64,000 bases of DNA from Niastella koreensis GR20-10 (GTDB taxonomy: Bacteria; Bacteroidota; Bacteroidia; Chitinophagales; Chitinophagaceae), in contig NC_016609.1 of assembly GCF_000246855.1 (NCBI RefSeq), forward strand, positions 1,922,001 through 1,986,000. Reading direction: 5' to 3'. This document shows, piece by piece, positions 42,005 through 50,360 of the stretch; positions within the stretch are counted from its first letter, which is position 1, and each line of letters starts with the position of its first letter. Made by a program: the position numbers and the translations under genes. The notes beneath the pieces were generated by a model. That model saw nothing but the letters and a program-made list of their open reading frames with translations, had not been told where the DNA came from and made no database searches.

Positions 42005-42058
42005 AATTGGCAACAGGAAAATGGCATTGACCATTCACCTGTTGCCAATTTTTTTTTG
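42005..42058 (+). terminator. Terminator after pdhB built from GGCAACA repeat words
   Basis: AATTGGCAACAGG at 42005-42017 pairs perfectly with CCTGTTGCCAATT at 42038-42050, followed by a run of nine T. The sequence uses the same vocabulary as the arrays at 12703 and 62328. Confidence 0.88.
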
Positions 42059-42073
42059 AGTCAATTTCCCGAT

Positions 42074-42129
42074 CGTGAATGGTCAATGGCCAATGGTGTT
42101 CACGATTGCCGATTCACGATTCCCGAAAA
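42074..42129. repeat. Heptamer array CGTGAAT/GGTCAAT/ACGATTC
   Basis: CGTGAAT, GGTCAAT and GGCCAAT at 42074-42094, then ACGATTG, CCGATTC, ACGATTC and CCGAAAA at 42102-42129, all in exact 7-bp phase. Confidence 0.8.
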
Positions 42130-42151
42130 TATTTGTCGCAAAGCTTTTAAC

Positions 42152-42175
42152 TGAATATATATTCATTTAAATTTG
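42152..42175 (+). promoter_or_regulatory. tetR promoter with palindromic operator
   Basis: Perfect 14-bp palindrome TGAATATATATTCA at 42152-42165, directly before a TAAATTTG -7 element at 42168-42175. The GTG start at 42180 is four bases further, so a leaderless mRNA is likely. The palindrome would block RNA polymerase when bound; a related one lies after the gene. Confidence 0.7.
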
Positions 42176-42179
42176 TGTC

Positions 42180-42752
42180 GTGAAACCCAGAGACGAGAAT
42201 AAGATCAATGAAATTTACAAGGCTACCCTTAACCTGGTAAAGGTGACCGGGCTCGCAGGCATCACTATGCAAATGGTGGCCAAAGAGGCTGGTTTAGCCA
42301 CCGGTACGCTGTACATCTACTTTAAAAACAAGGAGGCATTAATAAATGCCTTGTTCGATGTTTGTATCCATAGCTCGGCCAGTACCTTCTTCCACAATTA
42401 CGATCCGGAGCAGCCATTTAAGATCGGCTTTCATACCATTTGGCTAAATATTGTGCAACGCCGTGTAAATCATTTCAATGAGAGCATTTTTATTGAGCAG
42501 TGCTTTCATTCGCCCTATATCGATGAGGAATCGAAGGCGCGGCTGCGCAAAATGTTTGAGCCTATGCTGCAGCTGATAGAGCGGGGTAAAACAGAACATT
42601 TAATAAAGAATATGGACACAGTATGGCTGCTGGCCTTTATGGTGGGCTCCATTAACGAAATAGCCAAAAGAACCATTTATTATAATATAAAATTGACCGA
42701 CGAGATCCTGGAAGCCAACTTCCAGCTTTGCTGGGATGGCATTAAATCCTAA
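42180..42752 (+). CDS. TetR-family repressor of the efflux operon
   Basis: 190 residues from a GTG start. The N-terminal helix-turn-helix is GITMQMVAKEAGLATGTLYIYFKNKEALI (about 24-52), followed by an all-helical ligand-binding domain. TetR proteins are dimeric repressors released by small molecules. It is followed on the same strand by TolC, EmrA and EmrB genes. Matching palindromes with the core TGAATA-N2-TATTCA lie before its own start and between it and the efflux genes, so autoregulation and control of the operon are likely (inference from position). Confidence 0.92.
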   Translation: MKPRDENKINEIYKATLNLVKVTGLAGITMQMVAKEAGLATGTLYIYFKNKEALINALFDVCIHSSASTFFHNYDPEQPFKIGFHTIWLNIVQRRVNHFNESIFIEQCFHSPYIDEESKARLRKMFEPMLQLIERGKTEHLIKNMDTVWLLAFMVGSINEIAKRTIYYNIKLTDEILEANFQLCWDGIKS

Positions 42753-42760
42753 ATTTTTTT

Positions 42761-42794
42761 ACCCAATAAATGAATAAATATTCATTTATTGGGT
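42761..42794. promoter_or_regulatory. 34-bp palindrome between tetR and the efflux operon
   Basis: Arms ACCCAATAAATGAATA and TATTCATTTATTGGGT (16 bp each) flank a central AA. The inner 14 bp, TGAATAAATATTCA, differ from the upstream tetR palindrome by one base. It is a probable second TetR operator, and may also act as a terminator hairpin. Confidence 0.8.
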
Positions 42795-42870
42795 AAGGAT
42801 GGAGCAGGTGCCTGTTACCAGTTACCGGGTACCTTAATTGCAAGTAATTGATTATGTGTCTCTCTTGAAA

Positions 42871-42928
42871 CCGGTAACCTGACCCCCCTGAAACCTGAAC
42901 CCTGAAACCTGGAACCCGGAACCCGGTA
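42871..42928 (+). repeat. Heptamer array CCTGAAA x8, upstream of tolC-type gene
   Basis: CCTGAAA, CCTGAAC, CCTGAAA, CCTGGAA, CCCGGAA and CCCGGTA occupy 42887-42928 in exact 7-bp phase. CCGGTAA and CCTGACC precede at 42871 and 42878 with a 2-bp shift. Related words (GTTACC, GGTACC) at 42811-42833 are complementary. Confidence 0.88.
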
Positions 42929-42970
42929 ATAGGAAACCGGTTGCTATCCCCTGTTAAAAGCCATTTTAGT

Positions 42971-44296
42971 ATGAATAGAACTTACCAGAGTAGAGTCTTG
43001 TTGCTTTTCTGTTTACTGGGCTGTTGTATGTTCACAAACGCCCAGGAAAGTAAGCGGATAACCTTACAGGAAGCAATAGACCTGAGCATTAAGAACAGCA
43101 AGCAATTGAAACTGAGCCAGGCAAAGATCACCGAAGCGGTGGCCGCCACAAAAGAAGCTTCGGAAAGAAGATTACCCGATGTGGGTGTCAATGGCACCTA
43201 TTTACGGGTAAACCATCCCAAACTGGATATTAAAACAGCGGCCGGCCCTACCGATAGCAATGCCATTTCACCGGGAAATATTAACCAGGCCTTTCTGGTA
43301 ATGGCCAATGTTTCGCTTCCCGTTTTTGCCGGGTTTAAAGTAAAGTATGGCATTGAATCCGCTCAATTCCTGGAAAAGGCTGCCCAGCTGGATGCGGATA
43401 ATGACCGCCAGGGAGTGATCCTGAATACCATTGCCGCTTACGTTAACCTGTATAAGGCCGGCGCAGCCGTACGGCTGGTAGACTCGAACCTGGCGCAATC
43501 ACGCGCCCGCGATACCGATTTCAGTAACCTGGAACAAAACGGTACCCTGGCAAGGAATGACCTGTTAAAAGCACAACAGGAAACCTCGAACCTGGAACTC
43601 AGCCTGCTGGATGCCCAGAATAACCTGCAACTGGCCATTGTAAACATGAATCTCATGCTGGGATTGCCGGAAAAAGCGCAGCTGTTAACAGACTCCTCCA
43701 GCTTTGTTCCACCCACAACCGTAAAAACTATTGAAGAATATGAACAGCTGGCGGCAGAAAACCGGCATGATCTGAAAGCGCTGGATTACCGCCAAAAAGC
43801 AGCCCGGTCTGCTGTCAAAATAGCCAAAGGCGATTATTATCCTTCCCTGGCACTAACGGGTGGTTATGTGGCCGCTGATATTCCCAGGTTTCTGGTTATC
43901 ACCAATGCGCTGAATGCCGGTATTGGGGTGAAGTATAGCCTGTCGTCCATTTGGAAAACAAATTCAAAAATAGCACAGGCAAAAGCCCGGGAAGTACAAC
44001 TGCAGGCCAACATGGCTATGCTCGATGACAACATCCGGCTGTCGATAAACCAGGCTTACCTCAATTACCTGTCGGGCGTAAAAAAGATAGAAGTATACCA
44101 CAAGGCGCTTGACCAGGCCACTGAAAACTACCGTATCAACAAAAACAAATACGCCAATAACCTGCTTACGTTAACCGACCTGCTCGATGCCGATGTGGCG
44201 CAGTTACAGGCGCGTTTAAACATAGCATTTGCACAGGCCGACCTGGTACTGGCTTATCAAACCTTATTGCAAAAAGCAGGTTTGCTCAATCAATAG
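42971..44296 (+). CDS. TolC-family outer membrane efflux protein
   Basis: About 441 residues with a signal peptide (LLLFCLLGCCMFTNAQ). An ATG ten codons earlier lies before a normal signal sequence and is less likely. Two OEP repeats of helices and beta strands are visible: ITLQEAIDLSIKNSKQLKLSQAKITEA and VNLYKAGAAVRLVDSNLAQSRA in the first, and LDYRQKAARSAVKIAKGDYYPSLALTGGY and LNYLSGVKKIEVYHKALDQATENYRI in the second. It forms the outer channel for the EmrAB-like pump encoded next (42 bp gap). First gene of the TetR-controlled operon. Confidence 0.92.
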   Translation: MNRTYQSRVLLLFCLLGCCMFTNAQESKRITLQEAIDLSIKNSKQLKLSQAKITEAVAATKEASERRLPDVGVNGTYLRVNHPKLDIKTAAGPTDSNAISPGNINQAFLVMANVSLPVFAGFKVKYGIESAQFLEKAAQLDADNDRQGVILNTIAAYVNLYKAGAAVRLVDSNLAQSRARDTDFSNLEQNGTLARNDLLKAQQETSNLELSLLDAQNNLQLAIVNMNLMLGLPEKAQLLTDSSSFVPPTTVKTIEEYEQLAAENRHDLKALDYRQKAARSAVKIAKGDYYPSLALTGGYVAADIPRFLVITNALNAGIGVKYSLSSIWKTNSKIAQAKAREVQLQANMAMLDDNIRLSINQAYLNYLSGVKKIEVYHKALDQATENYRINKNKYANNLLTLTDLLDADVAQLQARLNIAFAQADLVLAYQTLLQKAGLLNQ

Positions 44297-44338
44297 CTTT
44301 TAGCACAAATCCTTTACGAAAAGGCATAACATCATTAT

Positions 44339-45442
44339 ATGGCAACAACTCAACAATCAGGCGCAGACGCCGCTCCTAAAAGGAAAAGCCGGGGTTTTTT
44401 AATTGTTTTGATCATATTAGTGTTGGCAGGTGGTGCATTTGGCATCAGTAAATACCTGCATGCAAAACATCACGAAGAAACCGACGATGCACAGGTTCAG
44501 GCCAACATTAACCCGGTAATACCCAAAATTTCAGGATATGTAACCGAAGTAAGAGTAAAAGACAACCAGCGGGTAAAAAAGGGTGATACCCTGTTATTGC
44601 TCGACGACCGTGATCTGAAACTGAAACTGGAACAGGCTGTAGCTGCCCTGGGAACCGCTCAAAGTAATCTCACTTCTGCCAAAGCTACTTCCGCTGCGGC
44701 ACAAGCAAATATTGGGACGTCTGCCGCGGCGATCAGAGCGGCAGATGCCCAGATTGAAGCGGCCAAAGTAAGCGTTTGGCAGGCAACGCAGGATTATAAC
44801 CGCTACGCCAATCTGATAAAAGACCATTCCATAACCCAACAACAATTTGAGCAGGCGCAGGCCAACAAGGAAAAAGCCGAAAAGCAATTGCAGGTTTTGC
44901 AGGAGCAAAAGAACCAGGCTGCCCGCCAAACCAATGCGGTGAGTTCGCAAAGCACCGCTACCGGTACCCAGATAAACATAGCCAACTCGGCTATAAAACA
45001 ACGGCAGGTAGATATAGACGATGCCAAACTGAATTTGTCGTACACTGTGGTAACTGCTCCGGCAGATGGCATTACTTCAAAGATAAACGTACAGGCTGGT
45101 CAGTTTTTACAGGCGGGTCAGGCAACCTTCAGCATTATCCAGGACAACGACATTTGGGTAGTGGCCAATTTTAAAGAAACCCAGTTCCATGACCTGCGTA
45201 TCGGGCAAAAAGCAATTATTAACGTAGACGCGTTTCCTGGTCATGACTTTGAAGCAACAGTTACTTCTTTTTCACCCGCTACCGGCGCCCAGTTTGCTTT
45301 GTTGCCACCCGATAATGCCAGCGGCAACTTTGTAAAAGTGGTACAACGCTTACCCGTAAAAATAGAGTTCAATAAACAGGACTCCCTGGTGAAACAACTG
45401 AAGGCAGGTATGAACGTGAATGTAGATGTGCTCCTGGATTAA
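44339..45442 (+). CDS. EmrA/HlyD-type membrane fusion protein
   Basis: 367 residues. A single N-terminal membrane segment (FLIVLIILVLAGGAFGISKYL) is followed by ETDDAQVQANINPVIPKISGYVTEVRVKDNQRVKKGDTLLLLDDRD, the EmrA-type barrel-sandwich start. A long alpha hairpin rich in Ala/Gln follows (about 85-215), then the second lipoyl half (VVTAPADGITSKINVQAGQFLQAG) and the beta-barrel. It links the inner-membrane MFS pump to TolC. The next gene begins 15 bp downstream. Confidence 0.93.
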   Translation: MATTQQSGADAAPKRKSRGFLIVLIILVLAGGAFGISKYLHAKHHEETDDAQVQANINPVIPKISGYVTEVRVKDNQRVKKGDTLLLLDDRDLKLKLEQAVAALGTAQSNLTSAKATSAAAQANIGTSAAAIRAADAQIEAAKVSVWQATQDYNRYANLIKDHSITQQQFEQAQANKEKAEKQLQVLQEQKNQAARQTNAVSSQSTATGTQINIANSAIKQRQVDIDDAKLNLSYTVVTAPADGITSKINVQAGQFLQAGQATFSIIQDNDIWVVANFKETQFHDLRIGQKAIINVDAFPGHDFEATVTSFSPATGAQFALLPPDNASGNFVKVVQRLPVKIEFNKQDSLVKQLKAGMNVNVDVLLD

Positions 45443-45457
45443 GAAATAAGCATTAAT

Positions 45458-47038
45458 ATGGAACAACAAGGATCGTTGGTAGAATATGGCTCACGAAGGG
45501 TAATCATCACCATTACGGCAGTGTTTTGCGCATTGCTGGAGATAATTGATACTACCATTGTGAACGTGGCGCTCAACACCATGCGCGGAAGCCTGGGCGC
45601 TACGCTCAATGAAATAAGCTGGGTAATTACCGCCTATTCCATTGCCAATGTAATTATAGTACCCATGACCAGCTGGCTGTCGCAACAGTTTGGCCGGCGA
45701 AATTATTTTGCGGCTTCGGTTATCATTTTCACCGTTGCCTCTTTTTTATGTGGTAACTCAACCAGCCTGGTTGAACTGATCGTCTTCCGTTTTATCCAGG
45801 GCCTGGGTGGGGGCGCCCTGCTGGTTACTTCACAAACTATTATCACCGAAAGTTACCCGCCCGAAAAAAGGGCTATGGCGCAGGCCATTTATGTATTAGG
45901 TGTAATTGTAGGCCCAACGCTGGGTCCGCCGCTCGGTGGTTATATTGTTGACCATGCTTCATGGCCATACATTTTCTACATCAATATACCCGTAGGTATT
46001 ATTGCCGCGCTGCTTACCCTGCAATATGTACGCAGTCCGAAATACGCCGGGAAACGCCCGGTAAGCCAGGTTGACTGGTTGGGGATATTTCTATTGACCG
46101 TCTCCGTGGGCGCCCTGCAGTACATCCTGGAAAAAGGCCAGGAAGACGACTGGTTCAACAGTAATCTGATTGTAACACTGACAGTGGTAGCCATCCTGGG
46201 TATTTATTGTTTTATCTGGCGGCAGATGGTATACAAATATCCCGTTGTTGAGTTGAAAGTATTACGCAATGGCAACCTGCGTATGGGAGTAATCCTGTCG
46301 TTTATCCAGGGATTTGGCCTGTTTGGGTCAACGTTTATCATTCCATTGTATACCCAAACTATTTTGGGTTGGGATGCCACGCAATCTGGTTTATTGATGA
46401 TCCCCAGTACACTGATGGTAGCTTTTATGATGCCAATTGTAGGGCAAATGATCCAGCGCGGCGTATCACAGAAATATATGATCGCTATGGGGATGATCGT
46501 ATTCTTTATTTACAGTTTGTTCACCTATAAGGTAATTACCCCCCAAACAAGCGGCGAGGATTTCTTCTGGCCCCTGATGGTGCGTGGGGTAGGGTTGGGC
46601 TTGCTGTCAGTGCCTATTTCTACCATGTCATTGTCAACTTTAAAAGGCGCTGAAATAGGCCAGGGCGCTGCATTATCAGGGATGATGCGGCAATTGGGAG
46701 GCTCGTTTGGCGTGGCGCTTATTTCCACCTATTTAACGCGGGATATGGTAGGCCACCGGAGTAACCTCATCCGCAACCTGGATATTTATGACCCGGCCGT
46801 GCAGGCACGCGTGCATGGCATTGCCGCGGGTATGCAGGCAAAAGGTATGGCATCCAATACCGCCACCAAAACAGCCTATCAGATACTGGAAGGTTCGGTA
46901 ACGGTACAATCTACCATCCTTTCTTATATGGATATATTCCTGTATATAGGCTGCATGTTTCTTATTTGTGTGCCCTTTGTATTAATATTTATTAAACGCT
47001 CTAAAGCCAAAGTGAGCATGGCCGATGCCGCTCACTGA
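45458..47038 (+). CDS. EmrB/QacA-type DHA2 MFS drug exporter
   Basis: 526 residues with about fourteen membrane segments, the DHA2 number. The motif LEIIDTTIVNVALNTM in TM1 and the motif A-like LSQQFGRRNYF after TM2 are present, as is motif C-like GPTLGPPLGGYIVDHASWPYIFYINIPVGI in TM5. It exports hydrophobic compounds by proton antiport and works with the EmrA and TolC-type proteins encoded before it. Regulated by the adjacent TetR, by position. Confidence 0.95.
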   Translation: MEQQGSLVEYGSRRVIITITAVFCALLEIIDTTIVNVALNTMRGSLGATLNEISWVITAYSIANVIIVPMTSWLSQQFGRRNYFAASVIIFTVASFLCGNSTSLVELIVFRFIQGLGGGALLVTSQTIITESYPPEKRAMAQAIYVLGVIVGPTLGPPLGGYIVDHASWPYIFYINIPVGIIAALLTLQYVRSPKYAGKRPVSQVDWLGIFLLTVSVGALQYILEKGQEDDWFNSNLIVTLTVVAILGIYCFIWRQMVYKYPVVELKVLRNGNLRMGVILSFIQGFGLFGSTFIIPLYTQTILGWDATQSGLLMIPSTLMVAFMMPIVGQMIQRGVSQKYMIAMGMIVFFIYSLFTYKVITPQTSGEDFFWPLMVRGVGLGLLSVPISTMSLSTLKGAEIGQGAALSGMMRQLGGSFGVALISTYLTRDMVGHRSNLIRNLDIYDPAVQARVHGIAAGMQAKGMASNTATKTAYQILEGSVTVQSTILSYMDIFLYIGCMFLICVPFVLIFIKRSKAKVSMADAAH

Positions 47039-47054
47039 TAAAGAGGAGTTCGTT

Positions 47055-47891
47055 ATGTCTACAGTACTGGTAGTTACTAATTTTTCCGATGCCTCGCATA
47101 ATGCGCTTGCATATACCTGTTCCCTGTTACAGAACACCCAGGCCCACCTGGTATTAATGAATATCTATGACTTTCCCGGCAACATGACGGGCGATGCCAT
47201 TGCCATAGCCGCCATGAGCGAAATAATAGAACACGATGCCGCCCTGCTGGAGCGGGAATTCCAGTGGGTGCAAACCAATTATCCCGCTTTACAGGTAGAT
47301 ACTGAAATGGTGACCGGGGTTTTTCAGGAAGAATTACAGCGGAAAGTAATTGAATCAAATGCAGTACTGGTAGTGATGGGCGCCGGTGGCAATTATACCA
47401 ACCTGCTTTCGTGGGATGCCAACATCATCAATAGCTTTATCGACCTGCCGGTACCCATGCTGGTGATCCCGTCAACAGTATCCTTTCGACCCATTCATAA
47501 AATTGCTTTTGCCTGTAACTATTACAGAAAGAATTTGCACGTACCGGTTTCAGTGATCCATAAACTGGTGCGTTTTACCGGCGCCTCGTTGTATGTGATA
47601 AATGTAGTGGCGCTGCAGGAGTTAATAACAGATGAGGCCTTGCACAACAAACACATTTTGCAGGAAAGCCTGGCTGATTTGAACCCGGTTTACTTTGAAC
47701 CGGAATTTCAGAACGTGATCTCAGCAATAGATAATTTTACTTCAGCAGAAAATATCGATATGCTGCTGGTGATACCTACCCGCCATGGCATCTGGCACAA
47801 TATCTTTCAGAAGTCGCACACTAAAGGACTGGTTTACCTCAACCATATCCCGTTATTATCGGTACGGCAGCAGGAGGAGTTTATACAATAG
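47055..47891 (+). CDS. Tandem universal stress protein (UspA x2)
   Basis: About 279 residues with two UspA folds: STVLVVTNFSDASHNALAYTCSLLQNTQAHLVLMNIYDFPG (1-140) and FRPIHKIAFACNYYRKNLHVPVSVIHKLVRFTGASLYVINV (about 145-279). The ATP-binding glycine motif is partial (VVMGAGGNYTN) in the first copy. It is 16 bp after the EmrB stop, with an AGAGGAG Shine-Dalgarno-like sequence at 47042-47048, unusual for this genome. It probably belongs to the efflux operon. Its ligand and role are unknown; UspA proteins aid survival under stress. Confidence 0.88.
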   Translation: MSTVLVVTNFSDASHNALAYTCSLLQNTQAHLVLMNIYDFPGNMTGDAIAIAAMSEIIEHDAALLEREFQWVQTNYPALQVDTEMVTGVFQEELQRKVIESNAVLVVMGAGGNYTNLLSWDANIINSFIDLPVPMLVIPSTVSFRPIHKIAFACNYYRKNLHVPVSVIHKLVRFTGASLYVINVVALQELITDEALHNKHILQESLADLNPVYFEPEFQNVISAIDNFTSAENIDMLLVIPTRHGIWHNIFQKSHTKGLVYLNHIPLLSVRQQEEFIQ

Positions 47892-47948
47892 CTAAAAGGT
47901 AAAAGGTAAAAGCTGTCTTCGCTTTAGGCTTTAACCTTTCGGCTTTCA
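47891..47948. repeat. Heptamer array GGTAAAA / GCTTTAG with inverted arms
   Basis: GCTAAAA, GGTAAAA and GGTAAAA at 47891-47911, then GCTTTAG, GCTTTAA, CCTTTCG and GCTTTCA at 47921-47948, in exact 7-bp phase and complementary in type. It starts at the UspA stop codon. Confidence 0.85.
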
Positions 47949-47982
47949 GCCCAATTCTTTATTTACGATCGTTATTCCCTAT

Positions 47983-48007
47983 AAAAAAAGCTCCAAAATA
48001 TTGGAGC
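47983..48007 (-). terminator. Minus-strand terminator for the small ORF at 48055
   Basis: GCTCCAA (47990-47996) pairs with TTGGAGC (48001-48007) around a 4-base loop; on the minus strand it is followed by TTTTTTTAT. It lies 47 bp after the stop of the small gene and supports it as a transcription unit. Confidence 0.75.
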
Positions 48008-48054
48008 CTTTATTGCTTGCTTTGGATATTAATACAAAGTTCTAATGAAATATT

Positions 48055-48189
48055 TTAGTGCATCAGGAACGAGCATAAGGTCAGCAGGCCAACCATACCT
48101 CCTAATATTAAGCCTCCCAATAATGCAAGTCTGGTAATTACTTTAGCCAACGACGGGGCATATTGAACATCTACTGCAGATGCCTTCAT
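48055..48189 (-). CDS. Small single-pass membrane protein (44 residues)
   Basis: ATG at 48189, stop TAA at 48055. The product is 44 residues with an N-terminal soluble part (MKASAVDVQYAPSLAKVITR) and a hydrophobic Gly-rich segment (LALLGGLILGGMVGLLTLC, about 21-39). It is too short for usual gene callers. A well-formed terminator follows on the same strand at 48007-47983. No promoter match was found (ATTATTTTG about 45 bp upstream lacks one base). Function unknown. Codon use looks normal for the window. Confidence 0.55.
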   Translation of the reverse strand: MKASAVDVQYAPSLAKVITRLALLGGLILGGMVGLLTLCSFLMH

Positions 48190-48308
48190 AAGTACGGATT
48201 TTGATGAATAATTTTTTTCTAAAGGATATGTGGCTACAAAATAATATGTATTGTTAAAGTTTGCAAGGTAGTTTTACTAAGGATTCCTCTTAGGAAAAAA
48301 CGAGGTAT

Positions 48309-49088
48309 TTACCATCGTCGCAGCTGACTGGTTGCGAATGTCCATTCTGGCGTGTAAATGAAAGAGTTATCTTTATCAACCCAATACCAGGGGCTTAATT
48401 TTCTATACAACGGGTCTTTCAGAATGTGAATATCCTGTGCCGGCATATAACTCTGCGCCAGCAGATATATGACTTTTCCGCTTTCATTCACGGCCATATC
48501 CATCACCATCTCCGCATGTCCCGGCGACCCGCCCTTTACCAGTACATCACCCGGCATTATTTTACTGAAATCATCCACGGGGTGTAATTGTTTTTCGAGC
48601 GAATAAGTATTGCAATGGCTGTATACCATTTCCAGGTAGCGTTGAAAATGTATGCTGTCTAATTTGCCGGGGCAGGTATATTTTTTGCCAGCGTTGTCCA
48701 CGAATGAGATCTCGCTGTACCTTTTCTGATCGTACAGGTATTGCGCCCGCAGCCGCATTACCGCATCGGCGCATTGTTGCAGGTCTTTATCGCCAACAGG
48801 TACATCCAACACAGCATACTGGGCATCCTGGTTGATCTTGAGCTTGCCATTAAAAAGATGCACCAGCGTATCTTTTTTTATTGGTATTTTACGCAACCAG
48901 GCGGCAAATGAAACAGCGGGGTAGTTAATACGTTTAAAGCCTGCCGGCAGGGGAATCTCGCTCACCATGGCAGGCCTTGTATTAGTGTTTTGTGTAGTTT
49001 GTAGGGGAATATTTGCTTTTGTGGTTTTTTCGACGTGGGCAATGGGTAAAAACGGCAGGATAATTGTCATGAGGATGTTCCGTTTCAT
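48309..49088 (-). CDS. DUF4846 exported protein
   Basis: About 260 residues from MKRNILMTIILPFLPIAHVEK, with a probable signal peptide. The open frame begins at 49136 but the extra residues add no homology. DUF4846 features are all present: IPLPAGFKR, SFAAWLRKIPIKKDTLVHLFNGKLKINQDAQYAVLDVPVGDKDLQQCADAVMRLRAQYLY, MPGDVLVKGGSPGHAEMVMDMAVN and LLAQSYMPAQDIHILKDP. The PGHAEMV stretch resembles the Cys/His hydrolase fold, but no Cys nucleophile is clear. Family function unknown. Confidence 0.87.
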   Translation of the reverse strand: MKRNILMTIILPFLPIAHVEKTTKANIPLQTTQNTNTRPAMVSEIPLPAGFKRINYPAVSFAAWLRKIPIKKDTLVHLFNGKLKINQDAQYAVLDVPVGDKDLQQCADAVMRLRAQYLYDQKRYSEISFVDNAGKKYTCPGKLDSIHFQRYLEMVYSHCNTYSLEKQLHPVDDFSKIMPGDVLVKGGSPGHAEMVMDMAVNESGKVIYLLAQSYMPAQDIHILKDPLYRKLSPWYWVDKDNSFIYTPEWTFATSQLRRW

Positions 49089-49159
49089 ATTATTACATTT
49101 GATGACTTTTGGGATGAAAAAAATAGATTTTTCCATAGCTAAAGATTGTTAAAGCAACT

Positions 49160-50323
49160 ATGTCAAACATTTTAATTATCGACGACGAAAAAGCTATCCG
49201 TAAAACACTCAGCGAAATCCTTTCTTATGAGGGGTACAAGATTGAAGAGGCAGGCGATGGGGAAGAAGGGCTGAAGAAATTTAAAGAAAAGGCGTATGAT
49301 GTGGTGCTGTGTGATATAAAAATGCCCAAGCTGGATGGTATTGAATTCCTGGACAAGGCCCGGGAAGCCAATCCCGATGTACCGGTGATCATGATCAGTG
49401 GCCACGGTACTATTGAAACCGCGGTAGAAGCCGTTAAGAAAGGCGCTTTTGATTATATCTCTAAACCACCAGACCTCAACCGCCTGCTGATAACCATTCG
49501 CAACGCCATGGATAAAAACAACCTGGTTACCGAAACCAAGGTGTTAAAACGCAAGGTGAGCAAGGTAGAAGAAATGATCGGTGAATCGGCGCCCATTATA
49601 AAGATCAAGGAAACCATCGATAAAGTAGCGCCCACTGATGCGCGCATCCTGGTAACTGGTGAAAATGGGGTAGGTAAGGAACTGGTGGCCCGTTGGGTGC
49701 ATGAAAAAAGCAACCGCGCCACCGGTCCGTTGGTGGAAGTGAACTGCGCGGCCATTCCCAGCGAACTGATAGAAAGCGAACTGTTCGGTCATGAAAAAGG
49801 CTCGTTTACTTCTGCCGTAAAACAACGCATTGGTAAGTTTGAACAGGCTTCCGGTGGCACTTTGTTCCTCGATGAAATTGGTGATATGAGCCTGTCTGCG
49901 CAAGCCAAGGTATTGCGCGCCCTGCAGGAAGGAAAGATCACCCGGGTTGGGGGCGATAAAGATATAAGTGTAGATGTGCGCGTAATTGCGGCTACCAACA
50001 AAGACCTGTTGAAAGAAGTGGATGATAAAAACTTCCGCCTCGACTTATACCATCGTTTAAGCGTGATTATTATTCACGTGCCTTCTTTGAACGATCGCCG
50101 CGAAGACATTCCTTTGCTGGTTGACAAATTCCTGGCCGATATCTGTGCTGATTATGGTATTCCCAAAAAAGGCATCGATAAAGAGGCGCTGGAAGGGCTG
50201 AAACAACATAACTGGACGGGTAATATTCGCGAGCTGCGTAACGTGGTAGAACGGTTGATCATCTTATCGGGCAAAACTATCATTCCCGATGATGTACATG
50301 CGTATGTAGTTCCTAAAAGATAG
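49160..50323 (+). CDS. NtrC-type response regulator lacking a DNA-binding domain
   Basis: 387 residues. The receiver domain (1-115) has phospho-acceptor Asp52 in LCDIKMP. The AAA+ sigma-54 interaction domain (about 140-380) has Walker A GENGVGKE (167-174), Walker B LFLDEIGD (D238, E239) and the RLDLYHRL sensor. The sigma-54 contact loop, normally GAFTGA, reads GSFTSA (214-219). The protein ends at ELRNVVERLIILSGKTIIPDDVHAYVVPKR, without the Fis-type helix-turn-helix. It may therefore act on something other than a sigma-54 promoter, or act without site-specific DNA binding. No kinase is adjacent. Confidence 0.88.
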   Translation: MSNILIIDDEKAIRKTLSEILSYEGYKIEEAGDGEEGLKKFKEKAYDVVLCDIKMPKLDGIEFLDKAREANPDVPVIMISGHGTIETAVEAVKKGAFDYISKPPDLNRLLITIRNAMDKNNLVTETKVLKRKVSKVEEMIGESAPIIKIKETIDKVAPTDARILVTGENGVGKELVARWVHEKSNRATGPLVEVNCAAIPSELIESELFGHEKGSFTSAVKQRIGKFEQASGGTLFLDEIGDMSLSAQAKVLRALQEGKITRVGGDKDISVDVRVIAATNKDLLKEVDDKNFRLDLYHRLSVIIIHVPSLNDRREDIPLLVDKFLADICADYGIPKKGIDKEALEGLKQHNWTGNIRELRNVVERLIILSGKTIIPDDVHAYVVPKR

Positions 50324-50330
50324 TTGATAC

Positions 50331-50360
50331 GTTAACCTGTTAACTTGTTAACAGGTTAAC
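50331..50360. repeat. Octamer array GTTAACnn x4 between convergent genes
   Basis: GTTAAC at 50331, 50339, 50347 and 50355, an exact 8-bp period. It spans the stop codon and last codons of the minus-strand MerR gene. Same vocabulary as 3959-4025 and 7924-8025. Confidence 0.88.
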
